Of a stretch of DNA of 64,000 nucleotides, positions 10,146 to 24,395 are shown in pieces. This DNA is from Rhodocollybia butyracea (Eukaryota; Basidiomycota; Agaricomycetes; Agaricales; Omphalotaceae). Numbering within the stretch: position 1 is the stretch's first letter; each line of letters begins with the position of its first letter. The translations under genes were made by a program, and so were the position numbers. A model generated the notes under the pieces. That model was not told the DNA's origin. It saw only the letters and a list, made by a program, of their open reading frames with translations, and did no database searches. The DNA is taken from contig JADNRY010000009.1 in assembly GCA_015501585.1 (NCBI GenBank), positions 744,001 to 808,000 of the forward strand, written 5' to 3'.

Positions 10146-13100
10146 CTATGACTGCCAGGGTATACCACCAGCGGGTATCTCTCTGAGTGCTGTACGTTGG
10201 AAGTCTGCAGTATTTATATACACGTTGTTGCCCCACCAATTCAGAGTTATTGAGCCGTGTTTTGGAAACTACAAAAAAGAAAATCAGGTCAGTATCCGTC
10301 ACGACACTCTCCCACAAAAGCAAAGAAACACTCACCTGCAATGTGAAAAAGATAAATATCAAACTAATCACCGTCCCACAATCAAATGCGGCGCTCGTGA
10401 CATAGTTGAACTTCGCCCACCAAGCGAAGTTGCGTTTACGTATGAGGTATTGGAAGATGAAGCCGACAGCAAACCAGGAGGAGTAGTTGATGCCTAAGGA
10501 GGTATTTAGTTGATGAAAAAAAGAAAAGAAAGTGACAACGAGAATGAGGAACAGGATAGCAGGAAATCCAGATAAACGACACTCACCAGTTGCTGGCGGA
10601 ATCGCACTAATACCATTCAATATCACCGGCGTGCTCACATATCTAATCCAACTTTGCGGATACCGCCTCTGCCATAACCAAAACGGTATGGGTAGGACGA
10701 CTCCAACGGCGATGGCGTACAAGTGAGGGTGATAGATGGACCCGGTCCCAAATTGGCGTGTGGGACCAATCAGACCCCTGGTTTCGACTTGATTAGGCTG
10801 GGATAAAGCAACGAATTACCACAGAAGACCCACCAAACAGCACTCGCCGTGAAAAAAACTTGATTGTGCGGACACGTCAACTGGCTCGTTTGCTCTGGCT
10901 TACAGATATCGGGAACATTGGTGAAAATCCACTGTTTGACACCAACTTGAATGAAGGAAGCAAGGATAGTGGAAACCAATTGGACAAGGAAGGTTGCGCG
11001 CGGTGGGATTTTGATATAATGGCCCAATTTGAGATCTTGGACAAAGGAGGTAGCTTCGGCAAGGGTTTGGACTGAGTAAGCTTTGAATACCATGTTTGCC
11101 ATTGGGTTGCCGGGTAAGAGGGTTCCAGGGATAATTTGAGCGACAATATTAAGCGTGATCTAAATGAGGAATGTTAGTGGATTGTAAATGCGCCTAATCT
11201 CTGTGTCCTTACTCCTTGCCCAGTCATCGCGTAGATGAATCCACTCGGTAGGATATAAATCATCGGTAACAGCACCGCTAACAAAAGAGACCAAACGGGT
11301 ACGGTGGAATGCCAGACCTCGACAGCGATGATGGCGAGAGAGAAAAACACTACGATTGAAAGGAAGTACCTGGGCGGATGTGTGTCAGTAATCACACGAG
11401 GGCGCTGAAAACGGCAAGAAGAGTGACTTCATAAGCACTCAGTACTCACCACCAATCTGGGACCTCCGGGTACGCTCTCATGAGCTTTGCATGGATATCA
11501 TCGGTTTCCACTCGTATCCTCTTTACACCAGCGAGTAGGGATTTTCCATGGTATAGCAGCGTGTGTGTGATGACACAGGTTGATAGAGCAAATGCCACTA
11601 GGTAACAAACCTGTAGATGAGACAGGGAGCGTCAGTAATGATTGCGAAGATAGTGACGGTCGTAAAATCGACAGACACTTACAGCATATGTAGCTGGCAA
11701 ATACAACGCACTGTACTCCTCGTACGCCGTCTGGTTGAACGTATCCCGGGTCGTGAGTACACGGGTGATATTGTACACCTTACCAAATCGGTCATAGGGT
11801 TGGTTGTCGGATATGGGAAAGTAGGCTAGATCCCACGACTAAGGTCGGAAGAGGTCAGCAAGTTATAGATGAGGCCTGACATGATAGTACGAAGGACTGA
11901 ATTGAATACGGCCGCAGTGGCCATCGCCACATCATAAGTATGTAGCAAATCGTGACCACACAACCGGTCCACATATGTGGTGAGTGCATAACAGTCAACA
12001 GCAACGGCTTTGTGGCGGCGATAAAAGGTTCATCATACACATGTGCACCCAGCCATTCCTTACAGCATACAACCACCAACGCCCCAAACACCAGAATGAT
12101 GTTTCTCTCCAAAGGTGAAACAGCTAAACCAAGGAGAAAGAAACTCACATTGGTATAATACAATATCGGGGTCAACACCCAGAAAAACGCCACGAAGCCT
12201 CCAAATATGTGAACTTGGGCCCACCAGGGGACCATGAGGGGTGATCCAATCCAAGATATCTAGGAAGGCATCAGCAAGCTATTCTGCAACTTTGTTTGAG
12301 AACCTTCACCTCTGTCCAATCAGCGGTCAGCACACTCATTCCCATCCCACTTGACACGCCAAACAGTTGATTAATTACAACATTATCCGGTGCAGCCCAG
12401 CAAACAAACGAAAAGACAGAAAGCGCGGTGAATATGAACCCTGGCAGGAAAAAGAACAGGAAATTGATAAACGTCATGATAAGGAAGAACCGGTAGCGGG
12501 TTATGGGTTTACGACGAGTTGCGGGTGATGAGAAGGGGTTAAGTGAGGACAGTCGGGAGAAGAAGGTCATGGGGGAGGGATGGGATGAGGGATCCAAGGA
12601 TGGAAACGTGATTATTGAAGGCTTGGTGGGAGCGGGAGTTGTCGAAACTGAAGGTGATGCCTCGGTGTCGATTTGCGCCATCCCTACCCCTGTATCAGCT
12701 GTTTCCTCCTCCCACTCACCCTCTTCCTCGGCATGCAACGTATTCAACAATGTGCATGCCACCAAATTCTGTGGCCACACCATACTCGCTGGCCAGACAA
12801 GGAATCTCCTGCAAACACCAGCTAACCCGAATCCAGTTAGCTGAGTAGCCAATACGAGGACAAGGGAAAACCAGTAGCCCCAGACTTGATTGTAATAGAC
12901 TTCCGAGACGACGATGGCGTTTATGGCGTATGGAGATGAGATAGCAACGTTTGCCATGATGAAAACGAGAGCGTGTTCTTTAATGTTCCAAGGACCTGGG
13001 TTGAGCGAGAAGGAAAATGATGGAGACGGAGGAGGAGGGAGAAGGTTCCCGTTGTGATCCACGGTAGATGATCTTCTCCACGGAAGTCGTGGTAGAGGAA

Positions 13101-13812
13101 TCCTGTACGTCCTTATTGGCAAGGTAAAACTCAAAAACTTTCCCAATGGATAACCAAGCAACAAAAGTGCATTTGGAGCGACACTAGGAGCAGGATTGCG
13201 AAAGTTGAAAAAGACATTCAACGCAGCAGAAATCATGCAGAGACTGAGGCCCACTACCCACATGCGAAAGGTCATGGCAGGCATTTCTGGGTCATCGATA
13301 TTTGATACGGAGGCGCGAACTTCGGGGAAGGGGGAGTCTTCAGACGAGACGGAGAGGGCAGAGAAGGAAAAAGAGAGTTTTATGGAAGGCGCAATGGACG
13401 AACCAGTCGCTGATTCGGATATACTGGATGCTGTGCCTTTTGACGAGTAAGCGGACGTCGTGCCGAGGTCCAGTCGTTGCATTCGATATCCAGACTCGTC
13501 AGAGAGTGGTTGTGACGATGGAGGCGTACCGTCGGCAGCTGCGCCTGAGTGCGGCGGCGTCACGGCAACACCCATCGTCGACAATGCCGCCGCTGCCGGC
13601 GCTTCGACTTCGGGCACATACGGTTCGGGGTCGGGAACAGCAAAGGCAAACACATCGCCATCTTCTGATTCTTCGTCTTCCTCGTACTCGTCGTATTCGT
13701 CGCCATACTCGTTCCCATACTCGTTCCCATGCTCGTCTACGTAAAAACCCTCTTGTAAACCTGCACTCGTCGTTGGCCTTCCTCCTGAACTTGTTATTGG
13801 ACGCCCAGCCAT
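10146..13812 (-). CDS. Oligopeptide transporter, OPT family
   Basis: Polytopic plasma-membrane or vacuolar importer of small peptides coupled to protons. Exon 1 (12310-13812) encodes a long cytosolic N-terminus with an acidic Glu/Tyr/Gly repeat (DEHGNEYGNEYGDEYDEYEE) and Ser-rich stretches, then the first membrane spans with the family hallmark NPGPWNIKEHALVFIMANVA. About seven more exons follow, with family pieces such as WWAQVHIFGGFVAFFW, SGFIYAMTGQG, PGNPMANMVFKAY and FNYVTSAAFDCGT. The last exon reads LNWWGNNVYINTAD and ends near 10146. The rival frame continuing to 10084 loses this family C-terminus and was rejected. No disabling change was seen, although not every internal splice site was fixed. 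Confidence 0.9.
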
Positions 13813-14712
13813 GTCTTTGTCAGCGAAAGTCTGGTCGCTGTCGTTTTATTTTCTTCTTCGTCGCTCTGCGGGGACGTCGTTGTACTCACTGTCTGCTGCC
13901 AGCCAATTGTAACCAGCAGAAAAGACCAACAAACAGACCGGAAAAACTGAGAAAACAGGTCTCTAAAAAATAAAGCCCAAGAGACTCTGTGAGAGTAGGA
14001 TGTGAACAGGATGTAAGGAACAGGGCTAAGGATGGGAAACCAGCATTCGATGTGTCACGATGTCACGCTGTACGATGTCACATAGAGGCACCATCAATTA
14101 AACAATTGCAAATACCCCCTTATTGTGCCTGAGTAGCCGGTTGTAGTCGGTGATAAGATATGAACTTGCTCCAGATAAACTTTGTCCCCGTCGAGTACCG
14201 GAGGAGATACAGCTGGTTCTGACTATCTAGACAACAAAAAACATCACAGGAAAGCTCACGTTCTCCAGGCTGTCAAAATCACTGCTTCTATTCGCTGTGA
14301 TAATGATGGACCAATAAATGCATCGGAGTTTAAAACTCAAATCAGATGCGGAGGTTATAATGGTCAGCAGTAAGTACTTATAGCTTGCAGTGTAGATCGG
14401 AAGATGCAACACAGAATAGTTTCAAGTTGGATTTGATACTTAATCCCATCTACTCTGAATACGCGCACTTCGTTTTTCTCATTGTTTTATGGCTCAACAT
14501 TCAACCACACGAGATTCGTTCGGTTGAGAACGCTTTGAATCACAATAGAATGATAAGCCTCACCTCAACCCACTTTTAATGACTTGTAGCTCGGTAAATG
14601 GTGTGTTAAGCTGCTCTACTCGGTGAAGCGAACCATACTATTACTCTTACCAAAGTTCAGGCTAGCTGCTACAACGGATGACTAAATGACACTAGTACCC
14701 CCTAGGTTTACA
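13813..14712. other. Intergenic between OPT 5' end and phytase 3' end
   Basis: Only short ORFs without motifs. The first 150 bases are the likely OPT 5'UTR and promoter. Nothing else recognised. Confidence 0.5.
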
Positions 14713-16299
14713 TTACGCATGTTGCGCTGGACCTTTGACAAACTGCTCCACTTTGCACAACCCGTTCTTCGCTTTATTCGCTTTACACCACGCCAATGGT
14801 TGCACGGCATCATTTACAAGCACACGCACAAGCTGCTGGTTCCCAAAAGCTTTACAAGTCATGCGCTCAACCTGTATACGGCCAGCAAATCGCGTAATCT
14901 CGGATATTTTCCATGTCGACGAGTCGTCCCTCACATCTGAGCTCAGGTCACGAGCTTGAGGAAACAGCCCGAGCACTTGAACAATGCCCGACATTTCATT
15001 GTCATGAGAGAAATCGGCATAAAACTTGGTGTCCGACTCCTTGTGGGAGAGGAGGCGAGTGTATAGGATCTCGGCGAACCCCACAGGTGACAGCTCGTAC
15101 TTGTTATCATCATGTCTAGGAAACAAATCAGGAATCGAGGTAATTACGAGAATACTAGCTACTCACATGCCACCTTTACCGATGTAATATTTACTAAGTG
15201 CGCTCTGCCACGCAAAGTCCTTGAACTGGTCATCGGTGAAAATGCCACAGAACGGACTGAGTGTCGAATCCGAGGAGGAGGAACGGATGATACTACTATG
15301 AAAGGCACACATTGACATGAGACCGTGCACTTCGTCCTCTGTGAGTCCAGCGCCATGCAGAATATGCGGGAGATAATCTTTCTTCCAAGCTTCAGTGGGG
15401 GTCTTCGCGGTTGCCTTTGCAGCCTTGTCTTTCTAAAGTGGTTGTTAGACCTGGCAGAACAAAGAGAGGTTCAGACGTGTGCACCATCTTTTGGATCGGT
15501 TTGGGGGCGGAATCTTAATCTCCTTGGCGTCCTCGACGCTCGCAGCCTCGAAGCCTACCGGGAAAGAGGATGAGACACAGATAAGTTATATGCACAGGTC
15601 AGAATTCCTCGCCCGCAACGTACCTTTGATCCATTCCTTTGCCGAGAGTTCAACTCGTTTAATGCTCGAGGTATGCACTAATGGAATTGTAGCCAAATGC
15701 TTATACCGTGAGTACTGAACTCGGCCAGACTCGTACGACCTAAACACAGATCAGGTCCGTCATACAAATGAAAAACATCATCCATTACTCTTCCAGGCCA
15801 ATGCGAGTGAGCTGCCCCTCCTTGTCAGGGCCGATTGCGTATTCGAACTTGGTCAAAAATTCAAATTCAGGACCGACAATTTTCTTTGCAGCAACGGCAT
15901 TCTTGAGTTTCTTCACAGCATCATCGATGACCTTATTCTGAGTCTTTGTCGGATACCTCGAGCCATGCCGCTGGACCTGAAAAAGTCATTGAAGCCAAGG
16001 ATCATATATGGAAGGCAAGCACGCACGAGGTGGACCTGGATGGGACATGGGTCATCAAATTTACTGTATGTAAGGATTGTGCACACCTGGTTAATTAGGC
16101 AGCCGGATGGCTCTGCATAAGCTGCGACTGGTGCGTATGGAGCATACTGACCCCAAAGCATTTGGAATTGTGCTGGATTCCTATACACATGTACAGTAGT
16201 ACTGTGACTAGTAGAAGAACTGGGTTTAGTGTTGGAGCGGAGCGGGACTGACGCGGCTAAAAGGAAGAAAGAGATAAAGATAGAAGAGCGGAAAAACAT
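14713..16299 (-). CDS. Phytase / histidine acid phosphatase, apparently intact
   Basis: Secreted phytate-degrading enzyme. Signal peptide MFFRSSIFISFFLLAAS, start at 16299. Exons on the minus strand: 16087-16299, a 9-nt microexon 16027-16035 (VHL), 15789-15976, 15624-15739, about 15500-15554, 15167 to about 15432, and 14713-15115. APYAPVAAYAEPSGC leads into the catalytic VQRHGSRYPT (RHGxRxP), and FSHDNEMSG carries the HD proton donor. Cysteines near PSGC and WCKANKAKNGLC fit basidiomycete phytases. The intron layout matches the left paralog exactly, including the microexon. One junction, between the exons near 15500 and 15432, gives no clean phase-matched GT-AG pair, so a small lesion there is possible. 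Confidence 0.85.
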
Positions 16300-19200
16300 G
16301 ACCAGCAGTGCAAAATGAATTTCAGGGATAGTGTTAGCAGCCTGGCCAACAGGGGAACTTCGACTCCAGATACGTGAGTTTTTATACAAGTGTTCCATTT
16401 TAGCAATAAACCTACCATCAGTGATTTCGGTCAGATACGTATCGGATAGCCACAGTCAATGACTTCCCGTACTACGAGTCGCTGCGTGCGGAAGTGCTCA
16501 AACGTTTACCTCGGTTCCCGCAATCCTCCACAGTCCTAGACATCATAGGTTTATAGTTTATTGCCTACATATGCCCAAATCGGTCTCTCACTTTAGTATG
16601 CCTACGAGAACGATTCTTGTTATCGGATACATATATGCAGCACCGGGCCTGTTCGCCAGAGCTTGTCGGACTATGGCCCTATTGTTCCTGCTGTGAATGC
16701 TTATCATGAGGCTGTACGATTGTAAGCATAGGTAATTATCTCTTGCACGTACGATCGGTGATGTTTACCCTGATGGGTTTTCCGTGTCGCTTCCGGTTGT
16801 CTGATCGTCGAAGACGGCAAAGTTTGAGCATTATGCTCCTGAGCGACATCTATATCGATCGGACTGTTTCTTAGGATTTGCAGCGTGAGTATCTGTCAGT
16901 ATAGGCTTCTGTACCGGACTCGACTCGTGAATGTGCGCCGGATTCACTTTGCAAACTGCCACATGTTGCCGGCTGTTCCTCAATGGATGTCGCGATTGTA
17001 TCCGACTTCGTAATATTGCGCAACGCCATGAATTTGCATGATCTAGATTGGCCCTTTGCGAAGTTGGATGCACATTGCACGCACGTTGTTCTTCCTCAAT
17101 GGGAACTGTCGCCGCCTTTCGGTACTCCTCCTCCTTCCTTCCAAAATTTCATAAATGCTCCAGAGTGAGCGAGAGCCCGCAAAGCTTTCGACTGCTCTGC
17201 GTCATGTTGGAATGCCAGTGGTTCCTCGAAAATGACCGAACTCACCTGGCCAATATAACGCCGAAATTTCACATTAAGAATTTCAGACAATCAGGAGGAT
17301 ATTTCGAGATTTTTAGTCTTACGTAAATCGTTATGAGACGTAGTAGCACTTGCCTGCAGCCATAGTGATTCTGCCAAAACAGCTTGATTCTGTCGGTATG
17401 AGGGAGAGGGAGCTTTATGACCAGCGTATTCCATTGGAACTTCCAAGGGTTTTACAGAAACAGGATTGGGTCGCTGCGTCGTAGAGCGAAAGGGATATCC
17501 CAAGCCCAGCTGCCAGAGAGTAAGAAGAAGCCTAGTTCCACCGTCTGAAGATTCTTGATAAGCTATTCCATCTACACAAAAAGCCCGTAAACAGCACCCA
17601 AGTGGAACACAGATGCTAACTTCGGTCGATATAGATCTCTCTCCCAACGACTCAATCGTTTGCTTAGAGTGTACAAAGGACAAGCTCAACTTACATAGAC
17701 ACGGAGTCTTGAGAAGAAAATCTAAATCGACTGGACTGTACCAGGGATATGTCGCCATCTGTGGGAGATCTGAGAGAAAGGCTCTTTACCTACCGCGAGT
17801 TACCCAATTATGAGAGGTCCACAATGTTGGGCAGCGGCTGATTCGTCGCATATGATTTTTGAGACAGTCCAGCAGCGCTCCAATCATTCCACAACATTTC
17901 TGGAACCGACTTCTTTCCAATATTTGAATGTTGGTGGGATAATGCTAGCTGAATACAGGGCAACCTTCCGAGACAGCGAAGAAATCTTCTTAGGTTTTTG
18001 TGAAAGTGATGTCAGTAGTAACGTTCCAGAGTAGGACACTGACTGGGGTTAACGTTGTTTCGATGTTTATTTTTGAATGCGATCGACAACTTCCCAACGT
18101 CTGAATAGTCGGGTGAGTTAGAGAACTGAAATGAGCAAGAAGATTCCCAAGATATTCCGCGATGGCACTGTTACAGTAGATGGCGGGGTAGATGTGAGGT
18201 TGCTGAAGCATGACAGGGGAAAAGAGTACACCGATTGGGAGCTACTGATATCCATAAGTAAAGGATTTGTATTATTCACCAACAGGTTGGCGAAGATATA
18301 GCTGTATGTTCTTGAGTCGAAGAAGAATTGTCTCAAGCGAGTCAATAGGATCAGACCTGAGCCGCATGTCTCAAAGAGCACACCTTACATACTTGAATAT
18401 TCCCTGCACGACTGAGTTTTTCTAATAATGTCCTACTCGGGTCTATGAGAGAAGAAGGTCCAAATTTGAATGGAACTTGACAAGAACGTGAGTCCCAACT
18501 CATAAACGTATTTCGAGACTCGCAACCTAACCGCATGTCGTGCAGTAGCATATTATCATAGTAAGACTACGATTATCTCGTTGAAGTACCACAAAGGTTC
18601 AAGGAAGAACGTGTTGGTGGCATGGCGGTTCGTGAGACAGGCGCTCACGTAAGAGCAGTCAAAGCAAGTTATATCAGCGATCGAATTTGGACAAATAAGG
18701 TACGTTTACAAAATTTGAAGAAAAAATGAATCACAAACGAAGCTTTCCAGGTCCATCCACTATGCTATATCTTGGTTGAACATAATCCTCGGAAATATGG
18801 TCGAACATATTCATGTAGCAAGTACTGCTCTGTGGACCAACTTTTTATTATCAGCTCTAGATTGTAGGCAAATTGTAGGGATACGCCATGATTTATTTCT
18901 CTCCGCGGTGCTGGTACATGAAAACTTAAATTTTGGCTTCCATTGAGTAGTGAATACCGTGTCAAACTTGAACTGCACGTAATTACTTATCCGAAATGAC
19001 AGTACCGTGAGAAGCTCATGATCTCAGACGAGACTCTATAACACGCTAAGTAAGTACTACGTCGAGCCTTCCGTCCGAAATATGAACTCTGGTAATTCTA
19101 TTTTAACAGTGAGGAATATATCCTTCATTCCCATTTTTCCGAGGCGGATGCATATGGCTAAATTGTACTCATGCACATTGATGTTCAAACGTTCAAGCTC

Positions 19201-19679
19201 AAAAAGCTGTTAGCAGTTCCTGACGCAGGGTAGATGTCTCCGTACTTCAACCCGGAAAACATTGAAGTTGAAGTTTTACAGTGGTTCCAGTTAGTTTTTC
19301 CAGCAATTACATACACATCCGACACGTCGTAGGATCCGAGATGGACGTAACATTTACCTACTGCCAAAGTAAGCAAGCTTTCTCTCCCATTCTGCGTTAG
19401 TAACAAATAACAACACATTCTTTCCTGAACCATCGGGAGTTTGGTCTTCACTGAACATGACGACTGACGAGACAAGTTCAAAGTTGAGCGGCTGAATTGG
19501 CTGTAAGGCGCCGTAAAACCATCGGTATTGGTCATGAGAGTCGTTCTCCATCCTATCATCGAAACGTTCTCAATCTCTTCGAGCGGGAAGGGGGTATCAT
19601 TTACCGGATAAGGAATTATACAGCTATTGAATGGGCCGTGCGGAAGGCAATGGCCCGACCCCAGGCAGGCCAGTAGCAT
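16300..19679. other. Coding-like debris, no assignable gene
   Basis: Minus-strand ORFs at 17096-17290, 17291-17758, 18118-18551 and 19185-19679 look partly protein-like (for example SDPIDSLETILLRLKN and NVLLFVTNAEWERKLAYFG), but the frames switch every 100-200 bases without matching splice sites. This is what one or more decayed genes would look like. No family was recognised. Confidence 0.35.
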
Positions 19680-22600
19680 CAGACATCGATAAAAAGAAGA
19701 GAGTTGGATGCCGCGTGACTACGTCCGCATGGATCGTCAGTGATAACGAGTACTAACGAGAATTACGCGTGACTTTCCTCAGGCTACAAACACGTTATGA
19801 CCCGCGAATGTAGCGCACTTAAGCCTTGATCATAATTCCGAAATCGAAGGAGACTAATTATAGGCGAATATTTACTCGTAGTACATCTGTGAGTGCGTAA
19901 CCTATGCGCCCTTAGTTATCTGAGTCAAAGCTGATCATGATGGTGCAGACGAACGGTAGGATATGGCCGTCTATCTCCCCAGTTCCTGGTATATCTCCTT
20001 GTTAGTTCCCTCGGGTGTTGCACCCTTGTCAATGACTACAAATTACAGTCTCACCACCACGCATAATAGTTTGGTGCAATCACAGGATAGATGAAATGTT
20101 CCGTGTTTTTGAAAACCTTCAAATCCAAAGATAGGCTACTGAAGACTCGCCGCTTTAGGTATTTGTCGACTTGAGCGCTTGAGCTTTTGTCTCCTGATTG
20201 GAGATTCCAATCTATTCTAATGGGAAGATCCCATGGACTCAGGACTCAGGTTTGAACAGAATTCCCCCGCGCATATAGCTGCATATAGCTATGCCTGGAA
20301 GGAGCGTTAGATAATCCGAAGTTCCCATGTTGTTGGTAAGTAACTGCAGCCGATGTGAGCAAGCGTCCCGTCAATCAACCGAGTGGTAAAAGACATTCGA
20401 TAGTCCTTGCAAATTTGGGAAACCCTCATTGTTTAATTGATGGCAGTTTTTGAGGAGCTCTATCATCAGCGGATCATAAGAACGCTGATAACTAGCAGAC
20501 CGTGCAAGGGTCGCAATGATTACCTTGTATGATCATATCAGGCATACCATCAAGCCTTTTTACTGAGAGTCAGAGAACTTCAAAGAGCTGTGGCAAAAAA
20601 AACACACACACACATAACCAGATTTATTGTACCCCATGATTCAAGCCTCAGGCTCTCACATCAGATGACCATGACCACAAATGGGTAGCCCACGGCGGAC
20701 TGCGTAGAAGACTCAAGAATAATAGCTCCCAGTTGGATCGAACTTTGTTTGACTGCTGTCCTATGACATCGGAACCATATACAGGATTTTCTCAAATTTA
20801 GCATCTTCTACTAGTAGGGATCTGTAAATGAGTGAGACGAATCTCAAAACAACTAAGCTTACTGGAAGACTTGCCATTATGATTCGGCTGTCACTTGTGG
20901 TCCAATCCACAAACTAGAAGCAAGAATCATTATGTTGCGCTACAAGGGAAGCTCTTCGATCTCTGATGGAATACTACCGTAGTGCCATCTGACCCGGCAC
21001 TCTGATGTCTGCGTGTCCGTTCTATAAGTAGTATAACATGAAGCATGTCTTCTTCGACTTCGGCGGAGAAAGACCACTGCTACATTCTGCCTGTGGGCGA
21101 GTCATTTCGCACGAAGGAAGTTTCTTTGGGCGTGAAGTGTCCGAGCATAGCTGTTGACGACTTGGCTGTGGACTGTGGTGAATCCATAGTTGGCAACATT
21201 AGTGATGGAGAATAAGTATGCGGGTGATGAATCGATGCCAACTGATGATTTACGGGATGGGCAGTATGAACCTCGGAATCATACGTCTTCCATATGATGC
21301 GCTCTAAGGCGCCTGTGAATTTTACCAAAACTTAAAGCGTCAAGGCAAATACCGAGAGAACGGCTCACAGAGATTCAATTACATTAAAAGCGATTGCTTG
21401 AATGCGTACGCCGAACTAGGCCTACCTCCTATGAAGCGACTGGTTTGGTTCAACCCATGCCGACAATCGGCTACCCATCTAATGAGCGTCAAATTTCCAA
21501 AGTACATTTCTCATACTAACCAGAAAATACTTAACTCCTGAAATATCTTTGTTCCTGCGACTGTCCTCTCATCAACTTATACATTGTCGAATGCCCAGGA
21601 AACCGTCATCTTTATCAACATCAATTTCCTTTAACCACTTCGGCAACTAAAAAAGAAGTTTTTGAAATACACGAAGTCCACCAACAAAAATCCCACTTAC
21701 CTGAAAGGCTTTCTTCATAGCCTTCAAATCATCCCGCTTTGGACTCCAGATCCTATCGATTTCTATCTCACGCAAGTACTATTTTCAAGTAAACTCGCCT
21801 TTTTTTCTACGTGAAGCATCATGATTCACTCCAAGCATGTACTTGGAAAAGAGGTAACTATAAGTTTGATTGATACCTGGATCTTTCGCTAGTCATACTA
21901 TCATCTAACAGATTAATGGAATACCTAGTTATCATATTGGCGAACTATTGATCAAGCAGCAAGGTCTGTACTTAGGCTGTTTATAAAATCCCATCTTCAA
22001 TCATCAAGGTATCCTCATCGTAGTAGCCGTAACAAGCTTGGCGGACGCTTCACGGAAAGAGCATGGCTTCTATCTGTACCTTATGTGGTCCTTCGCGGCT
22101 CCCTCGGAGGGCATTCCACTTTTTACAAGAAACCATCAAGTTTCGATACTAACTGAGCATATATCTCGGTATCGAATAGTCATCTTGTCGCTCATGACAG
22201 ACTCGAAAGCACTAGTGAATCGTGCGAACTGCCTTTCCCGAGATCTCCTGGACCCCCTGTAGTAGATGATTTCCTAGTAGTTTGGCTGAAACTTACTTTC
22301 TGGCTGCTCATGGTCACGTAACTCATAATTCTCCTCGGGATGAGGTAGGATGGGTTTTCGCTTAGAATTTCTTTTTTTCTATGTTGGTCATATTCTTGGT
22401 GGGTGCCTCGGAATTCTATTTGCATACCGGCATCAATTTGGATTGGGTTGAAAGAGAACGAATCAGTTTGCATCATGGCCTATATGAATGGGAGTATCTA
22501 TAGGATCTCGTCTGCCGTTCGGCTTTCTGGAAACATGTTCTCATTCTTTCAGTCTGCCGAGATTTGGTCGCACTCACAGCAACCCTACCACTAGCCTTTG

Positions 22601-23217
22601 TTCTTCTTTCGATCTTGGGTCGTATCTTTGCACTGCATGCTTTGATTCATCACAGTGATTTTCCGCGTCATGATGTTGGCCGTCTGTGTATGATGGGTTA
22701 AGGAACTGATGCCGTGTACCGAGGTGTTGTGTATACCGTGATCCAAGGTACTGGAATGAACCAACCGAACTGAAGCCAAAGTACTGGGTCAACTCAGATT
22801 GCTTCAAGTCCTCGTGTTCTGCATCATTTCATCATCAAGGCTTCTCGCACAGGAATAGGCATTTGTGCTTTCAATATGGATGGTTGATTGTTTGGCGGAC
22901 GGCCTTCTGTTGATTTTTTCATAAATACCATCTGCGCTTGTGCTTTTGATCCATCATCAACCCCGTCAAGGATCTTCGAAGGCCCTCGATAATCCTTTGT
23001 TCCTCGATCACCTTCACCAACGCCCAATTGCGTTGTACGGTCGGAGCGACAAGTCGGAGTATCATCAAACGACACAACCGACGGCTCAGGACTATCATCA
23101 ATGTTGGTGACATTTCGTGATTGCGACGCTCACTGACTGATTTTCGTTATGATTGCCAACAGCAGCCTCAAAAAGTTTTAGTTTTCTAACGCGACATCTT
23201 CATCATATAGGAAATTC
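19680..23217. other. Long gene-poor stretch with minus-strand fragments
   Basis: Stop-rich in all frames up to about 21.0 kb. Between 21080 and 23113 several minus-strand ORF pieces appear (QYFGFSSVGSFQYLGSRY; QLGVGEGDRGTKDYRGPSK), disconnected in frame. They could be remains of a gene divergent from the GATA pseudogene. No family recognised. Confidence 0.3.
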
Positions 23218-24395
23218 ATGCCTCATCGTGTATACGAACCATATCCAATGTCGTCGTATGTGTATGTTTTACTAAAAATATTTCAATTACTAATACTTCT
23301 TCTTCACCAGGCACCGTCACTTTGACAGGCGTCCTTCCCGCCTGCCCCGCCAATTGCTACGCTATCATCCACCAACTCGCCTACTCCTTCTGTGTCATCG
23401 TTGGATCGTTCTTCTGTGTCTACTCCTCCTATTAGACGCTCGTCACCTCAATCACATGCAGCACCCCGTATTATGCCTCTCATCAGACTTATTATTCTCA
23501 TCCTCCCCCGCCGTTGAATCACCATCCCCACAGTCACCGAGGCTATAGTTCACACGAAGGTTCACCCTACATGTCCAACACGTCCCCTTCCTTTGCACCT
23601 CATACGATGAGTGGCCATGCGCCTCTCGGCATGCCTGTGGGGGGTTAAGTGGGATGTCTTCTGGCCGAGAGCCTTATGAATTGCCCATGCCCATGCCATA
23701 CCCAGGTGGACCCATCCATAGCAATGTTCCTGTGGCCTATACAGATGATGCCGCCACCAAATTAAGTGATCGCGTACGCAGGAGATGCTTCAATTGCTGT
23801 ACTACCGACACGAGTACATGGAGGCGAAGCAATCTCAGCCCCGGAAAAGTCGTAAGCTTTGCTATTTTATCTGTGTTTTAGCGATATTCTAATTGTTGGT
23901 ATTAGCTGTGTAACAAATGTGGCTTGTTTGAGCGTACACACTCTAGACCTCGCCCGAACAGTTCCCACATAAGCGTGGTCCTTTGGCGTCTTCTGCTTTG
24001 CGCTCTCGTTCACCACCGCTGCACTCGTCAGCGTCTCATCCTATTTCGTCGTCACCTATACACAGCAGCCGGTTGGACATGGTCAACCTGCAGGACAAGG
24101 CTCGCCTCCTCAGGCAAACACCCTTCCTCCGATTTCGCCTCCTTATTCGTACTCGCATCCACCGCATCCCTCCTTGGCTCCTTTAAATTCTGTAGCTCCG
24201 TCTTCGAATGGCTCCCACCATGGATCGAGGAGAGACGAAGATCATAAAAGGCCTTGGCAAGATCGAGTATCACCTCCACTAGCCAAACGCTCTCCTTTGA
24301 GCGGGAGAACATCCCCGGCTCCCCCACCCCTGTCATCAGGTTCTCCAGGTTCTACAAAATCTCCACGTTCCCGGCATGAACGTCATGATGGCTGA
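23218..24395 (+). pseudogene. GATA-type zinc-finger transcription factor, multiply frameshifted
   Basis: An intact relative would be a nuclear DNA-binding regulator. A possible N-terminus MPHRVYEPYPMSS starts at 23218 before an intron. The Ser/Pro-rich N-terminal region is split over frames and holds an in-frame TAA after GMPVGG (about 23646). The zinc finger is recognisable: CFNCCTTDTSTWRRS before an intron and LCNKCGLFERTHSRPRP after it, matching CxxC-x17-CxxC. One base is missing right after SRPRP, so the conserved EQFPHKRGPL segment is in another frame, and a second shift precedes the Pro-rich C-terminus that ends in SRHERHDG at 24395. At least three indels plus a stop make this a pseudogene. 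Confidence 0.82.

Noticed and set aside
10084..10146. Longer OPT C-terminus ending KWDELV at 10084
   Set aside because: That frame loses the family C-terminus; the frame with LNWWGNNVYINTAD ends at 10146 and follows a clean intron.
13302..13973. 223-codon plus-strand ORF
   Set aside because: Antisense of OPT exon 1; Arg-rich composition is the mirror of its Ser/Glu-rich N-terminus.
20599..20620. Short CA microsatellite
   Set aside because: Only a few units; ordinary for a fungal genome.
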